The notes beneath the pieces were generated by a model, which made no database searches, had not been told where the DNA came from, and saw only the letters and a program-made list of their open reading frames with translations. From Candidatus Obscuribacterales bacterium (GTDB lineage Bacteria; Cyanobacteriota; Vampirovibrionia; Obscuribacterales; Obscuribacteraceae), in NCBI GenBank assembly GCA_020050835.1, contig JAGVKB010000097.1, positions 50,304 through 114,303 of the forward strand: a stretch of DNA of 64,000 nt. The letters are read 5' to 3'. Shown one piece after another: positions 53,487-63,242 of this stretch (its first letter is position 1; every line of letters starts with the position of its first letter). The position numbers were made by a program, and so were the translations under genes.

Positions 53487-53931
53487 ATAAATTTGGACCT
53501 GGTCACCAACTGTCGGAATTACTACCCCTTAAATAAGATTGTAGAGCATCTGTCAGTCATTGGCATGTCTTAAAAATACTAGATCTCACAGAATTATCAG
53601 CGCTTGAGTTCTTTGCCTGATTTTCTGGCTAGCTGCCTACCCCAGTAATATTTATGCCCGGTGTCCCGAGCAACCCTTGGCTCACTTACAGAATTCACCA
53701 CCGGCAGTGTCGAAGCCGGTCAGCCTGTAACGTTTCACGAAAATTCCATATGTGTTGGTTAGATTGATAGGCTAAGAGCAGATCGCGAGTGTTGCCAGCC
53801 GGCAAGATTTTATCAAACATTGACGGCGCGACTACTTAGATAACTCGTTGGTCATTACTAATCAAATTTGATCTATAGAATTTGATCTATACACTTGCAC
53901 CAAAAATTGAATCGCTCGGGAAGGAGACACT
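53487..53931. other. Intergenic region with tandem repeat
   Basis: 445 bases between divergent genes. AT-richer than its surroundings near the end. A 14-base tandem repeat (next feature) lies 40 bases before the gene at 53932. No RNA gene was recognised. Confidence 0.5.
53865..53891. repeat. 14-base tandem repeat AATTTGATCTATAG x2
   Basis: AATTTGATCTATAG at 53865-53878 is followed directly by AATTTGATCTATA at 53879-53891. It overlaps the expected promoter position of the gene at 53932 and could be a regulator site or a simple duplication. Confidence 0.7.
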
Positions 53932-55206
53932 GTGGCGCACCGCCTAAACGATCCGATCGCTTCCAACGCTCATTTATCGCCACCAGCCCAGACCAAGAAT
54001 GTAATGCGCTTCGTAATCGATGCAATCAGTGACATCGCCCGTGGTGAACCGCCACGACTGGAGAGCAGTCAGGAATTCGATCGGTTCGATCAATTCACCG
54101 CAAATGATTGTGATACGACAGCAGAAGTAGCCGCTGAGCAGACCGCTGATCGCTCTGGGATTCCAAGCAAAGAGATTAATCCAGAGAAACAGCGACTTGC
54201 CTTGAACGGACTTCTAGAGAGTTCGTTTGCACACGTAGAGCAATTGATAGACAACAACGAGTTCAGCGAAGCAATCGAGTTCTCGATCGAACTTACCGAC
54301 AGATTTCATAGCGAATTATTGTGCTCCGGATTTGCGCAGGTAGCCGCATCGAAAGGGACAAGTTGGCTTCACGGTTATGCCGATCAGTTACGGAGTTCGA
54401 CCCAATTTTTATCCAACGAACGAAATTTGCGCGAAGAGAAGTACCTGAGACAGCTTCTCAAACTACCAGCCAGTCTTAGAAGCACGATCTCGCTGCGTTC
54501 GGATTCGGCTCCCCGATCGCAGTTCTGGACAAAGGTTCAAAGCGACGCGCGCAGTTGGTTGAAGGCAATACAGTCAAGCGATATCGACCTGGACAAGTTT
54601 GTAGAAGCTCTCGGGATTCCGGATCTTGAGCTGGAAAAGCTCAGACAGTTCGAGCATTTCACGAAGCACAAACTGGCAGCGGCAACCCGGCTAATTGAAG
54701 TTTTGACAGAGCTTCCAGTCGAAAGAGCAGTTGAAGTGAAGCTTGATGATTTTTCCATTGCGACTTCAAGGCCGGAACAAAACGCTCTCAATAACGCGGT
54801 TGGGAAGGATGAAGTCGACGACTCATTGATTACGGAGATAAAGAAACTTGGGCTTACCCTTAACGACTTTCAATGTCAGACTATCCAGTCACTCCTGATT
54901 GCAATCGCCGGACAAGATCTCGGCTATCTCAAGCGCATTCTCACTTCATTCAAAGGGACGCCCGGTGATTTCAACCTTGTCGGGCAGGCGCTCGAGCGGA
55001 TACTGCAAAGAGTCGGCATCAGTGTTACGGGCTCCTATGGTCCCTATTGGGCGTTCCTCAGTCTTGAAACCGGTGATTACCAGCACGGCATCCAGCTGGC
55101 TATGCCATCAGGAAAGATCTCCGGTCATCTCAGAGGCACCACTTACAACTCGGACCACGCTGCCTCGGCGCTACGAGCGCTCTCGCGTTGCGTGACTGGG
55201 CACTGA
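53932..55206 (+). CDS. Helical cytoplasmic protein, unknown
   Basis: 424 residues from GTG 53932; AAGGAG lies 6-7 bases upstream. Mostly helical and hydrophilic, with no signal or TM. The C-terminal ~90 residues look more compact (TGSYGPYWAFLSLETGDYQH, LAMPSGKISGHLRGTTYNSD). No family is recognised. It converges on the degenerate histidine kinase gene with only two bases between the stops. Confidence 0.6.
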   Translation: MAHRLNDPIASNAHLSPPAQTKNVMRFVIDAISDIARGEPPRLESSQEFDRFDQFTANDCDTTAEVAAEQTADRSGIPSKEINPEKQRLALNGLLESSFAHVEQLIDNNEFSEAIEFSIELTDRFHSELLCSGFAQVAASKGTSWLHGYADQLRSSTQFLSNERNLREEKYLRQLLKLPASLRSTISLRSDSAPRSQFWTKVQSDARSWLKAIQSSDIDLDKFVEALGIPDLELEKLRQFEHFTKHKLAAATRLIEVLTELPVERAVEVKLDDFSIATSRPEQNALNNAVGKDEVDDSLITEIKKLGLTLNDFQCQTIQSLLIAIAGQDLGYLKRILTSFKGTPGDFNLVGQALERILQRVGISVTGSYGPYWAFLSLETGDYQHGIQLAMPSGKISGHLRGTTYNSDHAASALRALSRCVTGH

Positions 55207-55208
55207 GG

Positions 55209-57209
55209 TTAACCAGGTGAGTCTGCGGTCTCCGGCTGCCCGCCCCGTAACGGAATTCGAAACCAGAAAGTACTCCCCTTGCCTTCCTGACTTACCACCC
55301 CGATCTCACCGCGGTGGTTCGCCACGATCGTCTTGCAGATAGCTAATCCCAAGCCTGTTCCACCCTTCTCGGTGGCGTCGGTGCGGCTCACCTGTTCGAA
55401 GCGCTCGAAGATGCTGTTGCAAAGCTCCGCCGGTATCCCGCGTCCTTCATCCCTTACTTTGAACTCGACCCAATCGGAGAGCAACTCAGCCGAGCTGGTG
55501 ATTGAACTGCCTTGGGGTTAGAATTTCACAGCATTGCCGATCAAGTTGACGAGCACCTGTACCAGGCGGTCACCATCGGCATCAAGGATATGATCTGCAC
55601 CAGCTTGAAGAAGTTTCACGCCTTTCTGCTCTGCAAAACCCTGTACTGAATCGACAGAACGCTTGATCAACTCGGCGCTCGATTGCTCCGCCAATTTAAG
55701 TTCCATCTTCCCGCTGCCCAGCCGCTCGACATCAAGCAGATCGTTGACCAAAGATAGCAGCCGCGAATTGCTGCGGCTGCATTGACCGGTCTTATCCTTG
55801 CCGCGTTCGTTCAAATTGCCGTACTGTCCGCTCGAGAGCTCTCTCAGAAAGCCCTGCAGAACCGACAATGGATTGCGTAAATCGCTGCTGATCATCCCGA
55901 TGAAGGCCTCCTTCATACGCTCGACCTCCTTCTGTTTGGAGAGATCGCGAGCGATGCACAACATCAAACCATCCTTATCCGACCAGCGAGCAGACCACTG
56001 CATACAGACGAGCGAGCCGTCGCTCCTGACCGCATTATTCTCAAATGACATCGGTCGACCGCTCTCTTTCAGCTCCTTCAATTTTGCTTTCATCGAGTCG
56101 CGGTGATCAGCGTGAATCATTGATGTAACGTCTCGATTCATCAATTGCTCTGGGCTGACACCCCAAATCTTCGCGGATGCGGGGTTGACTTGAATCAGGC
56201 GATCCTCAAGATCGAGCCCGCATATGATGTCTGTGGCATTATCAACTATTGCTCGTTCCTTCTGCTTGGCTGTCGACAGGACAGCCGCCATGTCCTGGAA
56301 GGAGGCATCCAGCGCCGCAAGCTCGTCATTTCCGGTCAGAGCCGGTCTGAGCGCGACACCTTTAGACAAGCGCGTCATGTTATCCATGACGCAAGCAAGT
56401 CGTGCTTTGGTTTCCCGTCCAAACAAGAGAGCCAGTGAGACGGCAGCCAGAAGATTCATCACCAGTCCGACCAAAAGAACTCGCGCAAATACAGCTCCAC
56501 GCATCGTTAGCTTTTCTTCATCCAATCCGTTTTCAGAATGCCTGAGCCTTTCCTGCCTGAGCGCATCCGTTCGCAAATGCTCGTCGACAGCCATCTCAAG
56601 TTGCCGAACCGTAAGCTGCGCTTCGGCGGTATAGTAAATCGCCCTGGATAAATCCTTCTGCCGAAGGAAACGACGCCCGTCAGCCACGGTCTCCGTCAAA
56701 TGCTTAAGGAGTCGTCCGAAGTGATCGACTCGTTCCACATAAGATGGATCGCCTTTGGCGGCGGCTCGCAAATCCTTTATGTGCTCCGCTGCCTGTCCGC
56801 TCCAGTGGCGGAACTCTTGGACAGGCAACCCGAGAAGCTGTTGCGGCTGTTCACTGGCCAGATTCCATGATTCCCTCACCAGCGATTCCGGTACACCTCG
56901 CCTCTGGATCATTGACGGGCGATCGGTTTGACTGCGATCTTTCGTCCACTTCAAAATCCAATCTGGCGCAGCATAACTCTTGCTCTTCAGCGAGCTGCTC
57001 ATTACCCCTTCCAAGAGCACTACATCATTACGCAAATTGTTGAGGGAAAGCGTAACTGAATAATCCTTCGCCGCGCGCTTGAGAGTATTCTCGAATGGCA
57101 CGACGATCGAAAGTAATGCCGCCATCAACAGGACTTCGAGCAGAAGCGGCACTCCTACGAGCAGCATCGCTTTGTGAGATAGTTTTAGCGAAGAAACGAT
57201 TTTCACCAC
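55209..57209 (-). pseudogene. Degenerate histidine kinase: Ser for His, in-frame TAA
   Basis: GTG 57209 opens a 667-codon frame with one TAA at 55518-55520. The N-terminus (LSHKAMLLVGVPLLLEVLLM) matches the paralogues at 1-1895. Order: TM1, sensor region, TM2 (~245), HAMP-like linker, PAS (DIICGLDLEDRLIQVNPASA), HisKA, ATPase. The H-box reads MISSDLRNPL, with Ser442 where the phospho-acceptor His should be. The N-box is LVNLIGNAVKF and then TAA replaces the usual Ser codon (one base from TCA). The same frame continues PQGSSITSSAELLSDWVEFK, DEGRGIP and GGTGLGLAIC. So the ATPase part is well kept but interrupted. Read-through, restart at TTG 55484, or sequence error are alternatives to a pseudogene. 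Confidence 0.8.
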
Positions 57210-59669
57210 CTATAGAGTCACAGGGCTGTCGACAGTCGAGCGAAGCTCGATTACTTCAGGCGCCGTCGGCAAGCAAAACCAAAAACCACAGCCGCTTTCA
57301 GCGCGAGGTACCATCCCGATCCGCCCGCCATGCCTGCTGACGATCGATCGGCACAACGGCAGTCCCAAACGACTGCCGCCCGCATCCGAAAGGTCCGGCA
57401 AATCCACGCTCTTATATGGCTCAAAGATCATCTCCGAATTAAGTCCCGAGTTCGCCGCAGAGGCTAAAACCTTCACCTCAACAAATTCATCGACACGACC
57501 CGCCGAAACTCGCACGACGCTTCTGGCCGGTGACAGCTTGATGGCACAGGCGATGAGATTGCAGAGCACCTGGGTGATTCTCTCACCGTCGGCCCAGACG
57601 GTTTCATCAGTCGACTCGATTTCTATCCGGACTCGATGCTCTCTCGCATAAGAATCGATGTTGTCGTCAGCGTTGAGAAACAGGTCTTTCAGTCTCACCT
57701 TCTGCATGGACAGCTCGAGCTTTCCGGCATGCAACTTCTCCATATCCAGCAGGTCCACAATCAAGCCGGAAAGCCCGGTAGCTTTCTTCAATACACGCTC
57801 TATCTCGGCACCGCCGCTCTCCGTAACTTCCCCATAAACTCCGCTGGTGAGTAGCTCCAGGTAGGCGATGGCTGTAGTCAATGGCGTTCGCAGGTCGTGG
57901 CTGACAATCGCCACGAACTCTTGTTTCAGACGTTCGAGCTGCATTCGCTGAGTAATATCTTGCAATACGCAGAAGACCAATCTCTCCGTCTGCGACCACT
58001 GGGCGGACCAGGCCATATCGATAAAGGTCCCATCCGCACGCCTGACTCGACACTCAATCGCCCGGGATTCCCGACTGTCGATCAACTGTTTGATTGATGC
58101 TAGAAAGTCCGTGCAATCTTCACTTTTGATAATAACGGAGACGGAGTTTCCCACGAGCTCTTCCGGCGAATGACCCCATACCTCTTTCGCGACAGGATTT
58201 ACAAAGACGAACCTGGCTTCCCCGTCGAGCGTGCAGATAACATCTGTTGCACTCTCGATCGTGGCCCGCTCGCGGCGGGCGGTAGCATCGACTACTTGCG
58301 CCATCTCGTGGAAAAATCCGTCCAGGCGGGCTATTTCATCGGCACCACTCAACTCCGGTTGTAACGGTTCATGCCTGGAGAAGCGCAATATATTCTCAGT
58401 AATCACTGCCAATCTCATGCTTGCAGCTCGATTGAAATAGGCTGCCAACAACAGCGACAGCATGAAGTTGAACAGCACTCCCAGCAACATGAATTGTTCG
58501 AGCCGTTTGGCCGTCTCAACTTCCTTACCCATCATCTGCTGCTTAACCTTCAAGACCGTCTGTTGGCCGACATCAGGAAACCCATAACGGATGTAAATGA
58601 TTACGCGCTCGAAGATCTGCCCGATTAACTGCTCGTCGAGCTGGGACCTCTGGCTATCAGACTGATTGCGGCTCCGGATTGCATCCTGCCTGAGAGCAAT
58701 GATTCGCTCGATTCCGGATTCAATTACATCCAATCCAAAAATCTGTTGCTGCCTGTCCTTAAGCAGTCGCCTCAGCTCGGCTATCATCCTTTTGGAGTCT
58801 GCCGTGAGCTCCGGCTTCGCAGCAGCGCCCTGCGAAACCAGTGTAACCACATCCTGATACAGCCGGTGATGGATACGCTCGAGCGTTCTAAAGCGCTCGA
58901 CTTTCATGAGCGATTCGTTGCCGTGATAGAACATGATTGCCAGCAACCCAAGAAAGACCAATTCGAAGACCGTCGGCACCCAAACCAGAAGCAGGAATTT
59001 CTGCACGAGCGTAGTGCGATCGTTAAGTGCAGCAAGCAGCTGCGGCGGTCCCCATTTGCAGAAACAAGCCAGCACCAGGGCCAGTACTATGTGATACGCC
59101 AGCGCCCCCAAAAGCAGACTTTCGAACTGGTTGCTCAGCTTAAGCTGCTTTGCCAGAACCTCGCCGCCAACCAGCTGCGGATTATACAACCCGGCATCTT
59201 CACTGTTAAGCCTGACTGAGAGCGCTTGTGAAGAGTACATCAGCTTTTCGTAAGCCGGTACAACGCTGGTCTCATTACCTTCTTTCAGTGCAAGCAAGAG
59301 CTCTTTCAAGCACTGTCGATAAATCCACCAGCCGTCATCGAGCGATTTCAGATACTTCTTAGCGTCAGGATTGTAGCTCAACACTGTGCGCAGTTCGGAC
59401 AGGTCGGACTCGAACCACGATATTAGTTGGTCGACAGACTCAGCTCTTGGTGCCTGTTTATGCTCAACCCATTGCTGCGCTTCCAGACTGAAGCGAGTCA
59501 AATCGCGCATGTAGAGTATTTCGCGCTGCCTGACTTGATCTTGAATTCTGCAGATCTGTAGATCTGCTGCTCTCATCTCTTGAAAGGTCTGAACAAGAGC
59601 ACCGGCAATGCCGATCTCAGCGATGATGGCAAAAAGGCAGAAAATTGAAATTATGGAATTCAATCGCAC
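57210..59669 (-). CDS. Large PAS histidine kinase with degenerate ATPase domain
   Basis: 819 residues. An extra N-terminal membrane unit (~1-190) comes before the family module (LLLVWVPTVFELVFLGLLAI, ~225). Then a sensor stretch, TM (~400), HAMP-like linker (GADEIARLDGFFHEMAQ), PAS (DVICTLDGEARFVFVNPVAK), and HisKA with FVAIVSHDLRTPL (His591 present). The ATPase domain is damaged: the N-box is NLIACAIKLSP with Cys708 in place of Asn; the DxGxG box is lost (VLASAANSGLNSEMIFEPYK); the G2 box is GGSRLGLPL. It probably cannot bind ATP properly. Its stop directly touches the GTG of the next kinase. Confidence 0.88.
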   Translation of the reverse strand: MRLNSIISIFCLFAIIAEIGIAGALVQTFQEMRAADLQICRIQDQVRQREILYMRDLTRFSLEAQQWVEHKQAPRAESVDQLISWFESDLSELRTVLSYNPDAKKYLKSLDDGWWIYRQCLKELLLALKEGNETSVVPAYEKLMYSSQALSVRLNSEDAGLYNPQLVGGEVLAKQLKLSNQFESLLLGALAYHIVLALVLACFCKWGPPQLLAALNDRTTLVQKFLLLVWVPTVFELVFLGLLAIMFYHGNESLMKVERFRTLERIHHRLYQDVVTLVSQGAAAKPELTADSKRMIAELRRLLKDRQQQIFGLDVIESGIERIIALRQDAIRSRNQSDSQRSQLDEQLIGQIFERVIIYIRYGFPDVGQQTVLKVKQQMMGKEVETAKRLEQFMLLGVLFNFMLSLLLAAYFNRAASMRLAVITENILRFSRHEPLQPELSGADEIARLDGFFHEMAQVVDATARRERATIESATDVICTLDGEARFVFVNPVAKEVWGHSPEELVGNSVSVIIKSEDCTDFLASIKQLIDSRESRAIECRVRRADGTFIDMAWSAQWSQTERLVFCVLQDITQRMQLERLKQEFVAIVSHDLRTPLTTAIAYLELLTSGVYGEVTESGGAEIERVLKKATGLSGLIVDLLDMEKLHAGKLELSMQKVRLKDLFLNADDNIDSYAREHRVRIEIESTDETVWADGERITQVLCNLIACAIKLSPARSVVRVSAGRVDEFVEVKVLASAANSGLNSEMIFEPYKSVDLPDLSDAGGSRLGLPLCRSIVSRHGGRIGMVPRAESGCGFWFCLPTAPEVIELRSTVDSPVTL

Positions 59670-59931
59670 TGAATTGTGTTTCTTGCCTGTTTTACGTGGT
59701 CCATTCCACCGCCAGCGGCATCAGCCGGACCGTGCTTGGCACGACCGGTACAGCCAGGTTGCTTGGAATTTCTCCTTCGCCCATATCCATATCATCATAC
59801 CCGCTCTGTTTGCCCATACAGCAATCCGTTCGCCGGCAGAAAGGGCGATGAGATTCGGCTGTAGGGGCGGATGCCATGCATAGTCCGGGCCGTGTCATGC
59901 ACGGCATGATCCCTAGTTGTTGTGCGACGAC

Positions 59932-62900
59932 TTAGAACTCGACTCCAGAGGCAGACTTGCCTTGGCGCTGTCCGGGATGGCTGCCATGACCGGGCAGCTG
60001 GCCCGGGCGGGTCGGCTGCTGCGATGGCGGTTGCGGCAACCCAAGTTTGGACAGGTCCGGATTCATGCTTGTAACAGGCAGACGCTGGGCCGGTTTCGCC
60101 TGCGCTTCCGGGCTGGACATGCCGGCAGCCGCTGTCGCCGCAGGCGTACCGGTGCTTGTCAGCGGAGTAGTCGGCGCTCCGTTAGCGGGAGCGTTAACCT
60201 GCGAAGCCAGTCCGGTCTGATATGAGGGATGCGGTTGCAGTGCTTGCTGTTGCATTCCCTTCGCCCCAACCTGACTGAGCGGCGCTACCGCGTTGTAAAC
60301 CGGTGCCGCATAAGCCGGTTCGGCCGCGGCTGCAGTCCCAACCGGAACGCCGGCAGCCGGAAGAACAGTACCGGTCACTTGAGCAGTCACAAAAGATGGA
60401 GTCGTAATCGCCGTGCTGGACGCTGCCAGGTCGCCACCACCGGTAATAGCAGCCGGCGTCACACCAGGCAATCCAATTGGCTTGCCGCACTCGATACAGA
60501 AGCGTCCTTTTCCGGCAGCCTGGCCGCAGTGAGGACACATACGATCCGCGCGAACCGCAGCCGGAGCTTGAGCCGGTACGCCTTCTTGGGCAACTGCCGA
60601 GGCTACGGCTGCTGCCACCACCGGTTGACCAAGCACAGAACCGATGCCGCCCATTACTCCAGGCGGAAGCGGTGCCGGGCCGGCTGGCGCAGATGGTCCA
60701 CCACCACCTGGCGGAAAGCCTGGATTTGGCCCGGAAGGCGGTAGATTGCGGCCGGTAACATTATGCAGTAAGTGCAGCCTGGCGATCTCTTCGATCCCTC
60801 TTAGGTCAACCATCAACGGTTTCGTTTCGCCGAACTCCGCATCGCCTGCCGGTGACAGGTAAACCAGCGCATGATGCTTCTCCATTCTCTTGATAGAGTC
60901 TGGATCTACCCGCGGCACAACCTGTTGCGAGTGGATGCGATTCCAAGTGCTTGGAAAGATTCCGAATCCCTTCGCTTCGTAGTGGTCCGAGATACCAGGG
61001 ATGATTACAGCATGCTTTCCGATTTCTTCCGAAAAGAATCGAGCGGTCGATTCATCTGCGTTGTGAAGACAGATACGAACGGCCGAGTTCGAGAAGATGG
61101 TCTTTAACTCTGATCCGCCTGAAGATGTCGGATCTCCGGTAGCAGCTTTGCCGGTTATCTGGCTGATGTTCTGCAAGATGACTGCCAAACCGCCGTTAGC
61201 TCCACGCACGATTGCGGACAATCGGCCGGCAATGTCCATGTTCAACGTTTGATACTCATCAAAGAAGGCGAACAACGGTAATACCGAGGCAGTACCATAT
61301 CTGGTGTGCAACGCCTGCTGCAACTGGTAGACAAAGCAGGCAGCCAATGACTCGGCATCAGGTCCCAAGGAAGCCGGAGCACCAAATATCAGCACAGTCG
61401 GCTCGTGCATGGATGAGCGCATGTCGATGTTCGATCGATCTGTAACGCGCAGAACATTGGGATTCTTGAACATCCGGAGCCGCCCGCGGATACCCTGAAT
61501 GTTCTTGTCCCATTCCTGATCGGTCCGGATGATCGAAGACAGCATCTGAGTCAATTCATTGAGATCGGCCGCATCTACGCTCTGGTTGCTCTTGAGCCGG
61601 CGCAACGATTCGACGATGTTGCGGCGATTATTGACCAATCGCATCAATCCTCGCGGATTACACGGCAGCGGCTGAAAGTCATTGGCCTGACCGTTCTCGT
61701 CCTCACCGGCGACCATCACTGCGCCCCATTTGAGGAGCGTGACCAACCCGGAGATGTATCCATGATCGCGCTCAGCCCAGTGCTGCTCTTCCGGCGGCAG
61801 TGAGTTGACATCCTGCACGATCGACGATGCAAATGTAATCGGGTCTAAATCGAGCGGATTCCAGTGAATAGATTCGCTGTCCAACGGATTGAAGTAGAGC
61901 GTCTTGAATCCGGCTGCTTGAGCTTCAGGCAACACTGTGTACTTGAAACCTTCGCGCTTTTCATCAAGGTTGGGATCGTTGGCTTTGGCTTCCAGAGCGA
62001 TGATCACGCAAGGCTTGGCAAGCATCGCCTTGATGACAGCCCTCATCAAGGTCGTTTTACCAGAACCAGACGGAGCAACCATGAACATGTTCTTGTTCGG
62101 TAAACGACCGAGCGGAATGGTTACCGGCAGGTGCGTTCGGGCCAAGAATCCAAATGGAATCACGATGCCGTCCTGCTCGACCCAGGAAGCGTTGGGATTG
62201 CGCTTGCCGATCCGTCCGTGCCGCCGCAAGTTTGGCGGGCATAAGAAAGAGCGCTCGTATTCGCGCGGTGAGAGCAGACCGGATGGCGGAGAGAAGGTAC
62301 GCAAAGTCTGCCACGGGAACAAGCGCTTCTTGTGAGCGGCAGCAATAATCAAAGCCAAAAGAACGAGCGTCGGAAGCAGGATGGCGATTGAAGTTGCATC
62401 GAGGAAGCCATGCGCTTTGTATCCGTGTGAATTGCTGTTGATGTGTCCGGGCACACCTTCCATCCGCAAGTTCTTGCCCTGGATGGACTGGCCGGCAGTC
62501 GGGGGTTGCCCGGTCGCCGGATTTGACGGCGCCTGCGTATCAGGCGTCGAGCCCGGCGCCAATGGCGTCTGCCCGTTAAGCATCTGGGCGCCTGATTGAA
62601 TCAACGGACTTTGTCCGGAGCCGCTCTGCATCGGCGCTCCACCCGGAGCCATTCCCGGCGGTGCCATTCCTGGCTGCGCCATGCCAGACGGTGCCATGCT
62701 GGAAGGCATCATACCGGAAGGCATCATGCCGCCGCCTGGTGCCATTCCGCCCGATGCCATATTACCTGGAGCGATCCCGTTGCCGCCAAGCATCATACCG
62801 GAAGGATGCATCGGAGGCGGAGGAGGCACAAGGCCGGACGGAGACATCATTCCGCCGTGCGGAGACATGCCACCGCCTTCATGAGGCTGCGCCATTACGT

Positions 62901-63081
62901 AGCCAGAGCCGGGCGGCATCGCCGTCATCTGCGGTACACCGGAGCTCGGCGCCATCAGGTACTGGCCCTGCTGCATCTGCATGCGGCGCTCGTATTCCTT
63001 GGCGCTTATCACTTCGCCGGACTCAAGATCCTTGTACCTGGCGATTACGCCGCGGTCATCAATTTGTGCTCTCCAGCTCAT
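59932..63081 (-). CDS. VirD4/TraG-like ATPase with Met/Gly/Pro-rich N-terminus and zinc ribbon
   Basis: 1049 residues. After a short folded start (VIARYKDLESGEVISAKEYE) comes a ~150-residue Met/Gly/Pro-rich stretch, then one TM (~232-250, ATSIAILLPTLVLLALIIAA). The ATPase core follows: Walker A APSGSGKTT (Lys342), Walker B LFAFFDEYQTL (Asp608, Glu609), and AIVRGANGGLAVILQNISQI, which is typical of coupling proteins of type IV secretion. The last ~280 residues are Pro/Ala-rich and include a zinc ribbon (MCPHCGQ / FCIECGK: Cys849, 852, 862, 865). It should pump DNA or protein at a membrane. The partner gene at 63243-63875 is 161 bases upstream. No relaxase or VirB4 lies in the window. Confidence 0.85.
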   Translation of the reverse strand: MSWRAQIDDRGVIARYKDLESGEVISAKEYERRMQMQQGQYLMAPSSGVPQMTAMPPGSGYVMAQPHEGGGMSPHGGMMSPSGLVPPPPPMHPSGMMLGGNGIAPGNMASGGMAPGGGMMPSGMMPSSMAPSGMAQPGMAPPGMAPGGAPMQSGSGQSPLIQSGAQMLNGQTPLAPGSTPDTQAPSNPATGQPPTAGQSIQGKNLRMEGVPGHINSNSHGYKAHGFLDATSIAILLPTLVLLALIIAAAHKKRLFPWQTLRTFSPPSGLLSPREYERSFLCPPNLRRHGRIGKRNPNASWVEQDGIVIPFGFLARTHLPVTIPLGRLPNKNMFMVAPSGSGKTTLMRAVIKAMLAKPCVIIALEAKANDPNLDEKREGFKYTVLPEAQAAGFKTLYFNPLDSESIHWNPLDLDPITFASSIVQDVNSLPPEEQHWAERDHGYISGLVTLLKWGAVMVAGEDENGQANDFQPLPCNPRGLMRLVNNRRNIVESLRRLKSNQSVDAADLNELTQMLSSIIRTDQEWDKNIQGIRGRLRMFKNPNVLRVTDRSNIDMRSSMHEPTVLIFGAPASLGPDAESLAACFVYQLQQALHTRYGTASVLPLFAFFDEYQTLNMDIAGRLSAIVRGANGGLAVILQNISQITGKAATGDPTSSGGSELKTIFSNSAVRICLHNADESTARFFSEEIGKHAVIIPGISDHYEAKGFGIFPSTWNRIHSQQVVPRVDPDSIKRMEKHHALVYLSPAGDAEFGETKPLMVDLRGIEEIARLHLLHNVTGRNLPPSGPNPGFPPGGGGPSAPAGPAPLPPGVMGGIGSVLGQPVVAAAVASAVAQEGVPAQAPAAVRADRMCPHCGQAAGKGRFCIECGKPIGLPGVTPAAITGGGDLAASSTAITTPSFVTAQVTGTVLPAAGVPVGTAAAAEPAYAAPVYNAVAPLSQVGAKGMQQQALQPHPSYQTGLASQVNAPANGAPTTPLTSTGTPAATAAAGMSSPEAQAKPAQRLPVTSMNPDLSKLGLPQPPSQQPTRPGQLPGHGSHPGQRQGKSASGVEF
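62630..62900. repeat. Degenerate codon repeat coding for G-M-A/M-P-x units
   Basis: Inside the ATPase gene, 15-base units reading (minus strand) Gly-Met-Met/Ala-Pro-Ser/Gly/Pro occur about a dozen times with silent drift, e.g. GMMPSGMMPSSMAPSG. This marks expansion of a low-complexity, probably disordered stretch. Confidence 0.75.
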
Positions 63082-63163
63082 TTAGCCGTTCCTCATACAA
63101 GCGCCCGTTGCGAGTCGGTAAGCGCACAGCTTTACCGCCAACGCTCCACGCCAAACAACCTCG

Positions 63164-63194
63164 CGCTCCGGATTCCTCTTCGGAAGCCTTCGCT
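63164..63194. repeat. 31-base intergenic repeat, copy 1
   Basis: Starts CGCTCCGGATTCCTCTTCGG and ends AAGCCTTCGCT. It differs from copy 2 (63930-63960) at two positions. It lies between the ATPase gene and its upstream neighbour. Confidence 0.7.
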
Positions 63195-63242
63195 CAACTA
63201 TACAACGATCACTCAACTGCGCATTCATATTGTTACTGAGTC

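Noticed and set aside
59692..59907. 71-residue minus-strand open frame after the VirD4-like gene
   Set aside because: No ribosome site or similarity, Met/Pro-rich by chance, and frames on the other strand are equally open. The hairpin GCCGTG-tcatg-CACGGC at 59889-59905 lacks a T-run, so it was not called a terminator.
62661..63239. Long + strand open frames opposite the Met/Gly/Pro tract
   Set aside because: They are antisense echoes of the GC-rich codon repeat; no start signal and arginine/serine-rich nonsense composition.
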